Assembly (NCBI GenBank): GCA_019931245.1
Contig: JAINDL010000029.1
Location: 25,112 to 89,111, forward strand
Origin: Bryobacteraceae bacterium CoA2 C42
GTDB lineage: Bacteria; Acidobacteriota; Terriglobia; Bryobacterales; Bryobacteraceae
Length of the DNA: 64,000 bases
Reading direction: 5' to 3'
Part shown: positions 34,192 through 43,035 of the stretch, piece after piece
Layout of the letters: each line of letters begins with the position of its first letter
Numbering within the stretch: position 1 is the stretch's first letter
Made by a program: the position numbers and the translations under genes
Notes under the pieces: model-generated
The model's input: the letters and a program-made list of their open reading frames with translations, nothing else
Database searches by the model: none
What the model was told of the DNA's origin: nothing

Positions 34192-35226
34192 CTATTCGGA
34201 GAGCGATTCGACGGTGGCGCCGACCTGGGAGACAGCGGCCATGACCTGGGAGTAGTTCATCCGCATCGGGCCGAGAACCGCGAACTTGGCAGCCAGGCCG
34301 GTAGGGAGCGTGACGTTGACTCCGATTAGACTCAACTCCTCCATGCTGGGGTGCAGCTCCCCGAGACCGACCTGGACGCCGACCGCACCGGGTTCGGCTT
34401 CGAGGAAGCGTTCGAGCAGAGCCAGCAGCCGCTGCTTTTCTTCGAGAGTCCGGAACAGGTCGCGGAGCTTTTCCTTGTCGAGAGCGAGGTCGATCAGGAA
34501 CAGGTTGGAGGTTCCATCCAGATGCACTTCCGGGGTGAGGCCGACTTCGAGCAGACCCTTCTGGTAGAGCATTTCGAGACGCTGCAGCATGGCGTCGCAG
34601 GTGGCGCGTTCCTGGGCCAGCCGTTCGCGGATGGCGACCTGGATGCGGGAGAGAGTCCAGCCCTTGAAGTTCTCGTTGAAATAGTTACGGACCGTGTTCA
34701 GTTGGTCCTGAGTCACGGACTGATCGAGAGCGACGACGCGGTTGCTGACGCGGTGGTCGCGAGTTTCGACGACCATGAGGACGCGGCGGTCGGCGAGGAG
34801 CAAGAGCTCGATTTGGGCCAGCGTTTGGGATTTGGTGGGGATGGCCGCTGCGATGCCGACGTTATGGGTCATCTCGGTGAGCAGATGACTGGACATCTCA
34901 AGGCGGCCCTCCATGCTTTCGGCGCGGCGCAGTTCGGTGCGCATACGGTGTACTTCGGTGAGCGGCAGGCGCCGGGTGGCGAGGGTCTGGACGTAGCGGC
35001 GAAAGGCCTTGACGGTGGGGATGCGGCCGGCCGAGGTGTGCGGTTGGGCCAGATATCCTTCGTCGTAGAGATCGGCCATGACGTTGCGAATCGTGGCGGG
35101 ACTCAAGTGGCCCCCGGCTTTGGCAATCGTGCGCGAGGCAACGGGCTCTCCGCTCTCGATGTAGGTTTCTACAATCGAGTGCAGGATGGAACGGGCCCGC
35201 TCAGCATATTGCGACCGATTCACCAT
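34192..35226 (-). CDS. hrcA: Heat-inducible transcription repressor HrcA
   Basis: 344 residues. Winged helix at the N-terminus (residues 5-75: ARSILHSIVETYIESGEPVA, SPATIRNVMADLYDEGYL, HTSAGRIPT) followed by the GAF-like HrcA domain. HrcA normally represses chaperone genes by binding the CIRCE inverted repeat. I looked upstream of hrcA, grpE and dnaJ and saw no TTAGCACTC-N9-GAGTGCTAA site, so its targets are probably elsewhere (groESL). The order hrcA-grpE-dnaJ without dnaK is a reduced version of the common hrcA operon. Confidence 0.96.
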   Translation of the reverse strand: MVNRSQYAERARSILHSIVETYIESGEPVASRTIAKAGGHLSPATIRNVMADLYDEGYLAQPHTSAGRIPTVKAFRRYVQTLATRRLPLTEVHRMRTELRRAESMEGRLEMSSHLLTEMTHNVGIAAAIPTKSQTLAQIELLLLADRRVLMVVETRDHRVSNRVVALDQSVTQDQLNTVRNYFNENFKGWTLSRIQVAIRERLAQERATCDAMLQRLEMLYQKGLLEVGLTPEVHLDGTSNLFLIDLALDKEKLRDLFRTLEEKQRLLALLERFLEAEPGAVGVQVGLGELHPSMEELSLIGVNVTLPTGLAAKFAVLGPMRMNYSQVMAAVSQVGATVESLSE

Positions 35227-35296
35227 AACGCTTTGGATAAATTGTAGGGGACGCGAGAGTTCCGCGCAACACCCTGGTCCTTCCCTGGTCTTTCCC

Positions 35297-37033
35297 CTAG
35301 TCCTTCGCCCTGTCGGCGATCAGGCCTACCATGGCCCGTGAGAAGCCCTCGACGAAGGCGGTTCCGCGATTCATGAGATTGTCGCGGGTCATGTAATCGG
35401 CGGGAATATCGGGCTGAACGCCAATGTTTTCGATGTAGCTGGTGGTGGGATAGCCAGGGGCGGTGTAGGCGCGGGCGCGGGTGACGAGGGAGACCGTCGT
35501 TCGCGCGCCGCCCTCCGAGTAGAAGCCGACGGGGCTCTCGGTGACGGTGCCGCCGGCACCGGCCGTGCGGTAGCCGTAGAGTTTGGCGATGCCGTTGTCC
35601 TGGGCCATGGCAGCGAAGATATCGCCGGCCGAGGTGGAGAACTCGTCCACGAGGAGGAGAATCGGCTTGTCATAGCCGAGCGGCCGGAACGACCGGTCCA
35701 CGGCCGGAGTCGCCTCGAGCGAAGCGGAGCAGAAGGGGAGGGGTCCGGTCCGGCCGCGGTTCTCGCCGAAGGCGGCCAGCACATCGCGATAGGCGCCTTC
35801 AAACATGGCGATCTCCCAGGGTTCCAACCCATCGTCGGTCGTCAGCTGGGCGGATTCATAGAAAGCCTGAACCCATTCGAGGGTGGGTCGGAGTTCGTTG
35901 CCGAAGGTGAAGTAAGGCTTGGTGGTGAGGTAGCCCATCAGCTCGGCGGCATAACAGCCGAAGCCGCCAGGATTGCGCATGACGTCCACGACAAGGCCGT
36001 CGGTATTGGCTTTGAAGAAGGCGATTTCGGCCGCCCACTGGCGTACGGCCAGGAACAGCAGCGAATAGTCGAGGGGCTGAAAATCGGCGATGCGGATGTA
36101 GCCGATGCGCTGGCCGCCGCTCTCGTAGGTACCCGAGTAGAAGTAGTCGGAGCGGTTGCGGCCGAGACGCTGGGTAAAGTTCGACGGCAGGCGGAACACC
36201 GGCGCCCGACTGCCAAAACCGGCCAGATGGCGCAATCCGCCCGGGACGACGTTGCTTTCGAGGCGTTCGCGCAGGCGGCGAGTCCGGGCGATGACCAATT
36301 GCCGCGGCCCGGCGTCCGACTGCGTCGAGACAGCAGCGGGGACCGGCGTCCGGCCCGCGAGGAAAACATTGGGTACCGCGCCGAGTTTGGTTACCGGAAA
36401 ACCGGTCTTGTCCCAGGGAATGGTGTAGGATTGCTCGGTGCCGTCGGCGTGGCGGACCAGCAGGCTGGCCGATTCCCCGAGACGGGCGGCGAAAGGCAGC
36501 ATGCTCTGGGGCCGGTAGACGAGGAAGTCGGCCGAGAATCGCAGGGTCGACCGCTCGTTAGCAAACCGGATGACCTTGGCGATCTCCTTGACGACGTCCA
36601 TGACGGGCCGACCATCAAACAGAACAATCTCATCGCCCACTTCGAACGGATAGCGGGAGGCGGGTAGATACGACCGGTCGATCTGCTCGATGAGCACGCG
36701 GCCATCGTAGATGTCGGTGTAGAGGTGCAGGTCGGCGACGAAGTTCGACCGCATGGAGTAGGAGGAGTGAATATCGTTGAGTCCGGCAACGTATTCGGCG
36801 AGGATCTGGAGGTATTCGACATCGTCGGCGCTGCGCCGGATCCGGTCCGCCCACGGGGCGATGTTGAACAGATCAAAGCTCTGCGTGTCGCGCTTCCACT
36901 CGTAAGGCGCGTATTGCTTGACGTAAAGCGAGACGAGCGACTGGAAGTCGGCGAGCTTCTGGGCGACGGTCAACTGGGCCGCGGCGGGCCAGACAAAGAG
37001 CGCGACCAGCGCGGCGGTGCGTCCGCAGGCCAT
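35297..37033 (-). CDS. Exported S41-family peptidase (tail-specific protease-like)
   Basis: 578 residues from the ATG at 37033; a frame to 37117 is open but would overlap the start of the divergent gene, which has a good ribosome-binding site. Signal peptide CGRTAALVALFVWPAAAQ. A helical N-terminal part (about 30-130) and a PDZ-like segment with GDEIVLFDGRPVMDVV come next. The S41 core has DGLVVDVMRNPGG and LLVDEFSTSAGDIFAAMAQD, with the nucleophile Ser in STSAG, then YRTAGAGGTV. It probably degrades or processes periplasmic proteins. Confidence 0.85.
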   Translation of the reverse strand: MACGRTAALVALFVWPAAAQLTVAQKLADFQSLVSLYVKQYAPYEWKRDTQSFDLFNIAPWADRIRRSADDVEYLQILAEYVAGLNDIHSSYSMRSNFVADLHLYTDIYDGRVLIEQIDRSYLPASRYPFEVGDEIVLFDGRPVMDVVKEIAKVIRFANERSTLRFSADFLVYRPQSMLPFAARLGESASLLVRHADGTEQSYTIPWDKTGFPVTKLGAVPNVFLAGRTPVPAAVSTQSDAGPRQLVIARTRRLRERLESNVVPGGLRHLAGFGSRAPVFRLPSNFTQRLGRNRSDYFYSGTYESGGQRIGYIRIADFQPLDYSLLFLAVRQWAAEIAFFKANTDGLVVDVMRNPGGFGCYAAELMGYLTTKPYFTFGNELRPTLEWVQAFYESAQLTTDDGLEPWEIAMFEGAYRDVLAAFGENRGRTGPLPFCSASLEATPAVDRSFRPLGYDKPILLLVDEFSTSAGDIFAAMAQDNGIAKLYGYRTAGAGGTVTESPVGFYSEGGARTTVSLVTRARAYTAPGYPTTSYIENIGVQPDIPADYMTRDNLMNRGTAFVEGFSRAMVGLIADRAKD

Positions 37034-37043
37034 CAGGCGCTGG

Positions 37044-37049
37044 TACAAT
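37044..37049 (+). promoter_or_regulatory. Possible -10 box (TACAAT) in a divergent promoter region
   Basis: TACAAT ends 26 bp before the ATG of the membrane protein gene at 37076, whose ribosome-binding site AGGAAGG lies between. No convincing -35 hexamer is seen at the expected distance. It lies in the 42-bp gap between divergent starts. Confidence 0.3.
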
Positions 37050-37075
37050 GAGCGTTTGTCTGTAGGAAGGATCTG

Positions 37076-37471
37076 ATGGTTCAAGCTCTCTTGCGCGGTT
37101 ACAGTGTTCTGTTTCACGGGGTTCTCTGCCTTTTTTGCCTGGCGATGGCGTTTGTGGGGTGGCTAGCCGGCAGCACACAAATGACGATCGACGTGCTCCC
37201 CTGGACGGGCCAGGAGTTGCAAGCGTGGCTATTGGGATTATCGGCCATTGGCTTAATTGCTACAGCATTGGCAGCGACGGGGAAGCTAAAATTTTTGTTT
37301 CTGCCCTGGACGCTGGTGGTGGTGGGGTTCGTGGGGCGCGGTTTATGGGCCAGCCGCTATTATGACGGCCCGGAGGATCTGCAGGCTTCCCTCTTTTTTC
37401 TGGTTGGCGCACTAGCCACGGTGCTGGGGGGGATCAGTTTTCTCCGGCAGGCTTCTGTTAAGCGCCGGTGA
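37076..37471 (+). CDS. Small four-helix membrane protein of unknown function
   Basis: 131 residues with four hydrophobic segments (FHGVLCLFCLAMAFVGWLA, ELQAWLLGLSAIGLIATALA, FLFLPWTLVVVGFVGRGLW, LFFLVGALATVLGGISFL). Good AGGAAGG site 5 bp before the ATG. Not recognised beyond being an inner-membrane protein. Its stop overlaps the GTG of the DUF429 gene by 4 bp, so they are cotranscribed. Confidence 0.75.
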   Translation: MVQALLRGYSVLFHGVLCLFCLAMAFVGWLAGSTQMTIDVLPWTGQELQAWLLGLSAIGLIATALAATGKLKFLFLPWTLVVVGFVGRGLWASRYYDGPEDLQASLFFLVGALATVLGGISFLRQASVKRR

Positions 37472-38208
37472 TCGCAGTTGGCATTGACCTGACGGGCAGT
37501 GAGAAGAAGCCGAGCGGTTGGGCCTGCCTGCGGGGCCGTGCGGCGGAGTTGCGTCTGCTGCGGACGGACGCCGAACTGGTGGAGGCGACGCTCGGGGCGG
37601 GGCCGGCGGTGGTTTCGCTCGACTCGCCGCTGGGCCTGCCGCGGGAGCGGGGGTCGATTATCCGGGACGCGGAGCGGGAGATGATGGCGCTGCGGATTGG
37701 GGTGTATCCGTGCCTGCTGCCGTCGATGGTGCGGCTGACGGAGCGGGGCATGGCGCTGGCGCGGACTTTCGCCGCGGCCGGACTACCGGTGATTGAGGGC
37801 TTTCCGGGTTCGGCGCAGGACGCGCTGGGGATTCCGCGGAAGAAGACGGACCTGGGGGCGCTGCGGCAGGGGTTGATCGATTACGGATTGACGGTTCCGG
37901 AGCGGCGGATCCAGCACGACGAGCTGGACGCGTTGACGGCGGCGCTGGTGGGGCAGTTTTGGCTGCGGGGGGAGTTCCACGCCTTCGGCAACGCCGAGGA
38001 GGGCCCGATCATCACGCCTTGCCGGTGGCGGGGGACGGTGCAGTTGGCGCCGTACACGCGGGTGGGGGAGAACTATCTGGCGTTCCGGTGGGGGCTGCGG
38101 GTGGGCGCGACGGGGCCGGTGCTGACGCCGCCGCGGGTGAAGACGAACAAAGCGCTGTTTGCGGCGCTGGACGCGCTGGCGGCGGGGGCGGGGTTTACGG
38201 CCGGGTGA
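37468..38208 (+). CDS. DUF429 family protein (predicted RNase H-like nuclease)
   Basis: 246 residues from GTG. The RNase H-like core is seen in MIAVGIDLTGSEKKPSGWA (first Asp), VVSLDSPLGLPRERG (second acidic site), IEGFPGSAQDALGIPRKK and QHDELDALTAALVGQFWL (third acidic motif). The C-terminal 70 residues look like an extra small domain. DUF429 proteins have no established role. The 3' end overlaps the convergent S10 peptidase gene by 14 bp. Confidence 0.8.
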   Translation: MIAVGIDLTGSEKKPSGWACLRGRAAELRLLRTDAELVEATLGAGPAVVSLDSPLGLPRERGSIIRDAEREMMALRIGVYPCLLPSMVRLTERGMALARTFAAAGLPVIEGFPGSAQDALGIPRKKTDLGALRQGLIDYGLTVPERRIQHDELDALTAALVGQFWLRGEFHAFGNAEEGPIITPCRWRGTVQLAPYTRVGENYLAFRWGLRVGATGPVLTPPRVKTNKALFAALDALAAGAGFTAG

Positions 38209-39661
38209 CGAACGCTTCGATGTCCTGGGTGAACCGGGCGAGGGCGCCTTTGACGCTGTAGAACATGTGGCCGGCTTCGTAGAGGCGGGTGGTGATGTTT
38301 CTGCGGTACTCGGCGGGCAGGCCCATGTGGCTGAAGGTGTAGTCGGTGGCGAAGTAGGGGGTGGCGAGGTCGTAGTAGCCGGAGCCGATGTAGACCTTGA
38401 GATAGGGGTTTTTGGCGAAGGCGTCGCGGAGGGAGTCGGCGGTTTCGACGTAGCGGTTCTGGCCGGCGGGCCCGTAGTCCCAGGGGCCGATGCCGCCGCC
38501 GAGGATGTAGTAGTGGAGGTCGGATTCGTAGCCGAGTTCGCGGCGGGCGTAGTCGTTGAAGGCGGCGGTGTAGGGGGCGCGGATGGCGGTGAGGGAGGGG
38601 TCGAAGCTGGGGGTTTCGTCGCTGTCGTTTCCTTCGGTGGCGGTGAGGCGGCCATCGAGGCGGCCGACGATTTTTCCTTCGGCGCGGCGGAGTTCCTTGG
38701 TGAACTGCATGATTCTGGGCCGGAGGTTGTTGCGTTCGAGATACTCTTTGCTCAGGCCGGTGAGGCGGCTGAGTTTGTCGAGGGTGGCCTGGCGTTCGGC
38801 GGGGGTGAGGCGGTCGCCTTTCATGAGGGCGACGGCGTACTCGTGCAGGGCGAACTTTTCGGCTTCGGCGGTCGCCTCTTTGAGCCCGGCCTGCTGGAGC
38901 GGGGCGGGGAGCTTTTTGTGATACCAGGCGATGGCGGTGTAGGTGGGCAGGAAGAGCGGGTAGGGCAGGTCGTTGCCGCGGTCGAAGCGGGCGGTCTGGT
39001 ATTGGAGGATGGAGGAGACGAGGACGATGCCGTGGCAGGCGATGCCGCGGTCGACGAGCCAGCTGGCGAGGCCGGCGGCGCGGAAGGTGCCGTAGCTTTC
39101 GCCGGTGAGATAGAGCGGCGAGCTCCAGCGGTTGTACTTGCCGAGATAGAGGCGGATGAACTCGCCGACGCTGGCGATGTCGCCGGGGACGCTCCAGAAT
39201 TTCTTGCCGAGTTCGGGGCGGGTGGCGCGGGAGTAGCCGGTGCCGACGGGGTCGACGAAGACGAGGTCGGTGAAGGGGAGGAAGGAGTGGGGGTTGTCGG
39301 TTACCTGATAGGGGGGCGGCGGGTAGGAGCCGTCGTCGCGCAGGGGGATGTAGCGGGGGCCGAGGACACCGAGGTGGAGCCAGACGGAGGCGGAGCCGGG
39401 TCCGCCGTTGAAGGCGACCATGAGCGGGCGGCGAGGGCTGGCGGGCGGATTGTCGAGGGTGTAGGCGACGAAGAAGACGTGGGCTTCCGGCTCGCCGGCT
39501 TCGTTGAGGAGGGGGAGGCGGCCGGTGGTGGTGGTGTACTGCAGGGTCCGGCCGCCGAGGGTGAGGGAGTGTTTCTTCTGGACAGGGGCCGGTTCGGCGG
39601 GCGGTTTGGCCGCCTGTCCGCAGAGCATCACGGGCAGCAGAAGCGAGCAGAGCAAGCGCAT
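38195..39661 (-). CDS. Exported serine carboxypeptidase, family S10
   Basis: 488 residues. A signal peptide (LLCSLLLPVMLCGQAA) leads to the S10 alpha/beta hydrolase: VAFNGGPGSASVWLHLGVLG (oxyanion), DPVGTGYS, nucleophile Ser in YLTGESYGTFRAAGLASWL, catalytic Asp in YYDLATPYFATDYTF and His in YEAGHMFY. It removes C-terminal residues from peptides outside the cytoplasm. Bacterial S10 enzymes are frequent in Acidobacteria. It ends on the DUF429 gene and lies 4 bp downstream of the MFS gene. Confidence 0.93.
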   Translation of the reverse strand: MRLLCSLLLPVMLCGQAAKPPAEPAPVQKKHSLTLGGRTLQYTTTTGRLPLLNEAGEPEAHVFFVAYTLDNPPASPRRPLMVAFNGGPGSASVWLHLGVLGPRYIPLRDDGSYPPPPYQVTDNPHSFLPFTDLVFVDPVGTGYSRATRPELGKKFWSVPGDIASVGEFIRLYLGKYNRWSSPLYLTGESYGTFRAAGLASWLVDRGIACHGIVLVSSILQYQTARFDRGNDLPYPLFLPTYTAIAWYHKKLPAPLQQAGLKEATAEAEKFALHEYAVALMKGDRLTPAERQATLDKLSRLTGLSKEYLERNNLRPRIMQFTKELRRAEGKIVGRLDGRLTATEGNDSDETPSFDPSLTAIRAPYTAAFNDYARRELGYESDLHYYILGGGIGPWDYGPAGQNRYVETADSLRDAFAKNPYLKVYIGSGYYDLATPYFATDYTFSHMGLPAEYRRNITTRLYEAGHMFYSVKGALARFTQDIEAFVTRP

Positions 39662-39665
39662 AGGG

Positions 39666-40916
39666 CTAGTGTAAGCGGATGCGCCGGTTCGGGTTGATGA
39701 ACACCCAGCAGAGGGCGGCGCCGACGAGCATGACGCCGGTGATGTTCAACGGCGTATTCCAATCGCCGGTCTCGCGGATGAGCGTGGCGAGGACGATGGG
39801 GCTGAGGAAGCCGCCGACCTGGCCGGCGGTGTTCATGACGGCGCCGACGACGCCGGCGTGAGGGCCGGCGATGTCCATGCAGGTGCCCCAGGCGGCGCCG
39901 AGGCAGAAGGCGCCCCAGCCGGCGCCGAGGGCGAGATAGAGGGCGGCGGTGGTGGGGTCGGCGGCCGAGGCGCCGAGCAGGGTGAACAGGCCGGCGAAGA
40001 TGAAGCCGCTGCCGCCGGCGATGGTGCGGCCGAGGCGGAGGCCGAAGCGTTTGGTGATGGAGTCGGTGGCGAGGCCGCCGGTGAGGTCGGCGACCATGCA
40101 GGCGACCATGGGCGCGCCGGCGAACAGGCCGAGGTCGGTGGCTTTGAAGCCGCGGATGCGTTCGAGGTAGGTGGGCATCCAGGTGAGGTAGAAGTAGAAG
40201 GCGTAGCTCTGGATGAAGTACATGACGCAGAGCAGCATGACGTTGGGGTCTTTGAGGATGTTGAGCCAGGGGACGTTGCCGTGGCCGGCCTGTTCTTCGC
40301 GGCCTTCGAGAATCAGCGCGAGTTCGGCGGCGTTGACTTCGGGGTGGTCGGCCGGCTCACTGCGAAACCAGCGGTACCAGAGCACGGCCCAAACGAAGCC
40401 GACCGAGCCGAGCACGAGGAAGACGGTTCGCCACTCCATGAAGGTCAGCAGCCAGGCGATGAGCAGGGGCGAATAGGCGCCGCCGCCGTGGGCGCCCATG
40501 AAAAAGATGCCCTGAGCGCGGCCGCGTTCGGTTTTCGGGAACCAGCGCGAGAAGGTTTTGGCGGAGTTGGGCCAGGCGCCGGCTTCGCCGATGCCGAATA
40601 AAAAGCGGATGACGAGTAAACTTCCGAAGCTCCAGGCGGCGGCGGTGAGCATGGTGAAGGCGCTCCACCAGGTGACGATGCGCATGAGGACGCTGCGGGT
40701 TCCCACCTTGTCGCCCCACCAACCGGTGGGGATTTCAAACAGGCCGTAGGCGAGGGTGAACGCGCTGAAAACGAAGCCCATCTGCTGGTCGGTGAGGCCC
40801 AAATCGCGGGATACCTGCTTCGACGTGATGGAGATCGCAATGCGGTCCATGTAGGTGATGGCGGCGAGCGCCACCCCGAAGGCGAGAACTTTGTAACGAG
40901 TCCGGCTGGGAGTCAT
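39666..40916 (-). CDS. MFS transporter, anion:cation symporter (hexuronate/phthalate-like)
   Basis: 416 residues with 12 predicted membrane helices. The ACS-family signature is clear: AITYMDRIAISITSKQVSRDLGLT at the first helix, EIPTGWWGDKVGTR, and GIGEAGAWPNSAKTFSRWFP. Members carry organic anions such as hexuronates, tartrate or phosphate esters with protons. The S10 peptidase follows 4 bp later. The divergent outer-membrane gene starts 46 bp away. Confidence 0.92.
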   Translation of the reverse strand: MTPSRTRYKVLAFGVALAAITYMDRIAISITSKQVSRDLGLTDQQMGFVFSAFTLAYGLFEIPTGWWGDKVGTRSVLMRIVTWWSAFTMLTAAAWSFGSLLVIRFLFGIGEAGAWPNSAKTFSRWFPKTERGRAQGIFFMGAHGGGAYSPLLIAWLLTFMEWRTVFLVLGSVGFVWAVLWYRWFRSEPADHPEVNAAELALILEGREEQAGHGNVPWLNILKDPNVMLLCVMYFIQSYAFYFYLTWMPTYLERIRGFKATDLGLFAGAPMVACMVADLTGGLATDSITKRFGLRLGRTIAGGSGFIFAGLFTLLGASAADPTTAALYLALGAGWGAFCLGAAWGTCMDIAGPHAGVVGAVMNTAGQVGGFLSPIVLATLIRETGDWNTPLNITGVMLVGAALCWVFINPNRRIRLH

Positions 40917-40962
40917 GGTCTAAAGGTTGTATCACGGGTACGCTAAAATCGCAGGTACGCGC

Positions 40963-41754
40963 ATGTTGAAAATTTCGAAATGGTCCGCCAGCCTCGTGGC
41001 GATGTTCTGTCTGGGTGTATCCGGACTTCTGGCGCAGACGCCGACGCCCGCACCCTCTTCAAGCAATACGCAGAGCACCGAGAAGCGTACCAACTACGTT
41101 CGCCGCCTGAGCCTGGGCGTGGGCGTTTCGGTGATCGTGCTCGATACGATCAACAATGGCGACAAGTCCCTTACGACGACGACTCCGCCGGCGACGGGAA
41201 ACTATTCGACGACGGCGGTGCGGAAGCGGGTGGGCTACAACGGCACGCTGCAGATTGCGGTCACCAACCGCTTTGCGGTGACGGTTGGCGCGGTGTTGCG
41301 CAATGTGGCCTTCACGCGCAACGGCGAAGTACTCAGCGGCGTGGACAACCCGACGACGGCGATTGACGACCGGCGCTATGCGAACATCTTCGAGGATACG
41401 CGGGCGCGGTTTGTTGATATTCCGGTGACCGTGCGCTACTTCGGCAAGAATCGCACGCGGCCCGGGAACCGCTGGTTCCTCGAGGGCGGCGTGGTGCAGC
41501 GGAACGTTTCAAACGTCAAGTCAACGGTCACCACCGTGCTTGGCGCCGATGAACCGGGCTGCTGCAACCCGACGAAGGCGACCAACGGGGTGCGCGGGGT
41601 GATTGCCGGCTTCGGCGGACAGTTGATCGACCCGTTTGGCATTCGCGTCGTGCCGAGCGTTCGGTATACGCGTTGGATGGGCGAGACGTTCAACTCGTTC
41701 TCGACGGTGAGCAAGAAGAATCAGATTGAGGCGATGATCACCATCGGGTTCTAG
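40963..41754 (+). CDS. Exported beta-barrel outer-membrane protein
   Basis: 263 residues from the ATG at 40963. A signal peptide (SASLVAMFCLGVSGLLAQ) is followed by a Ser/Thr/Pro linker and a predicted 8-10 strand barrel with alternating residues (RRLSLGVGVSVIVLDTI, GTLQIAVTNRFAVTVGAVLR, IPVTVRYFGKNRTRPGNRWF, GIRVVPSVRYTRWMGETF), ending in IGF, the aromatic C-terminal residue expected for Bam-dependent insertion. Function unknown. A TAAAAT box ends about 17 bp upstream. Confidence 0.8.
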   Translation: MLKISKWSASLVAMFCLGVSGLLAQTPTPAPSSSNTQSTEKRTNYVRRLSLGVGVSVIVLDTINNGDKSLTTTTPPATGNYSTTAVRKRVGYNGTLQIAVTNRFAVTVGAVLRNVAFTRNGEVLSGVDNPTTAIDDRRYANIFEDTRARFVDIPVTVRYFGKNRTRPGNRWFLEGGVVQRNVSNVKSTVTTVLGADEPGCCNPTKATNGVRGVIAGFGGQLIDPFGIRVVPSVRYTRWMGETFNSFSTVSKKNQIEAMITIGF

Positions 41755-41755
41755 A

Positions 41756-42136
41756 ATGGGTCCCCTGCGCGCCGGCCTCGTCTACTTTTTTCTGGTGTTC
41801 GGGGCCGGTTTCGTTTTGGGGGTGGTGCGCACGTTGTTTGTCACGCCGTGGGTGGGGGCATCCCGTGCCGAAGTGCTCGAAACGCCGTTAATGCTGCTGG
41901 TGGTTTGGCGGGCGGCCCGGTGGCTGCATCCGCGTCTTCGGCCGGGGGCGGCGCTGCCAGCGGGGTTGCTCGCTCTGGCGATTTTATTGGGCGCGGAGAC
42001 GGGGGTGGGGGTGTTTCTGCGGCAGATGACGGTGGCCGCGGTGTTTCTGCACCGCGACCCGCTGCCCGCCGTGGCCTACTACGGCGCGCTGCTCGTCTTT
42101 GGACTGCTGCCGGCGCTTCTCGAACGGCGGCGCTAG
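41756..42136 (+). CDS. Small inner-membrane protein of unknown function
   Basis: 126 residues with four membrane helices and a basic C-terminus (LLERRR). The first helix GLVYFFLVFGAGFVLGVVRT and PLMLLVVWRAARWL recall a conserved membrane family seen singly in many bacteria, but I cannot name it. It starts one base after the barrel gene stop. Its own stop overlaps the convergent amidohydrolase stop by 4 bp. Confidence 0.72.
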   Translation: MGPLRAGLVYFFLVFGAGFVLGVVRTLFVTPWVGASRAEVLETPLMLLVVWRAARWLHPRLRPGAALPAGLLALAILLGAETGVGVFLRQMTVAAVFLHRDPLPAVAYYGALLVFGLLPALLERRR

Positions 42137-43035
42137 GCCCAGTAGGGGAAGAAGGCCTTCCAGTTCTCGTAGAGGATCATGTCCTGCACCTCGTCGGGGA
42201 TCTTGGGCAATCCGGTGCCGGCCACGACCTGATTGATGTTGCGCAGGCCGGCGATGATGTTGGCCATGGTGCCCGACGGGAAATCGGACCCGGGCAGGAT
42301 CTTGTGTTCGACGCCGTACTCCATGGCGGTGACCATCGCCTGCCAGTAGCGCCAGGGGCGGTAGTGGACCGCGCTGATATCGGCGTAAAGATTAGGGCAT
42401 TTGCGGATCAGGACGATGAGATCGGTCTCCCAGGGATGGCCCAGGTGCGCAACGATCATCTTCAAATCCGGGAAGTCCATGGCGAGGTCTTCGAGCTGCA
42501 GCGGCAGGCCCCATTTGAGCTTGGCGGCCGAGGGGAACGTGGTGCCCTGGTGCCACATGATGGGCAGCCCGTGCTGCTGGACCCGTTTGAAAAATGGCCA
42601 GTGTTTGCGGTCCTGCGGATCGAAGTGCTGGTAGACGGGGCCGAGCTTCAGGCCCTTCAGCTTCAGCGTGTTCACGCAGTAGTCGAGATGCTCGATGCAG
42701 TCGGGCCGGTTGGGGTCGACGCTGGCCCAGCCCTCCATCTTTTCCGGATGCTGGGCGACGTATTCGGCGATGACTTCGTTGGGAATATCGAGGCCGCAGG
42801 CTTTGGCCTGGAGGCCGAAGACGACGACGTGGGACATCTCCTCGGAGGCCTTCCAGTGCGTCTCCGGCGTTGAGTCATAGACGTGCTTGTTGAGATTGGC
42901 GGAGTAGGCCAGGCCGCCGCTGCGCTTCAGCTTGACGAGCTTCGAGGCCAGCGCCTCTTCGGCATACTGCTCGCTGATGTGATCCGGGTACCACATCAGA
43001 TGCGTGTGGCAATCAATGATTTTTCGTTCGCTCAT
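42133..43035 (-). CDS. Amidohydrolase family protein (ACMSD/amidohydrolase_2 type)
   Basis: 300 residues from the ATG at 43035. Metal-dependent TIM barrel: IIDCHTHLMWYPDH (HxH metal site), GWASVDPNRPDCIEHLDYC, LPIMWHQGTTFPS (His), LKMIVAHLGHPWETDLIVL (His) and ILPGSDFPSGT (Asp). This subgroup hydrolyses or decarboxylates ring and lactone substrates. The start overlaps the enolase-family stop (ATGA). It is the last gene of the catabolic operon with DUF1080, acetamidase and enolase-superfamily genes. Confidence 0.9.
   Translation of the reverse strand: MSERKIIDCHTHLMWYPDHISEQYAEEALASKLVKLKRSGGLAYSANLNKHVYDSTPETHWKASEEMSHVVVFGLQAKACGLDIPNEVIAEYVAQHPEKMEGWASVDPNRPDCIEHLDYCVNTLKLKGLKLGPVYQHFDPQDRKHWPFFKRVQQHGLPIMWHQGTTFPSAAKLKWGLPLQLEDLAMDFPDLKMIVAHLGHPWETDLIVLIRKCPNLYADISAVHYRPWRYWQAMVTAMEYGVEHKILPGSDFPSGTMANIIAGLRNINQVVAGTGLPKIPDEVQDMILYENWKAFFPYWA

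Noticed and set aside
34152..35300. CIRCE operator for HrcA
   Set aside because: No TTAGCACTC/GAGTGCTAA pair upstream of hrcA, grpE or dnaJ.
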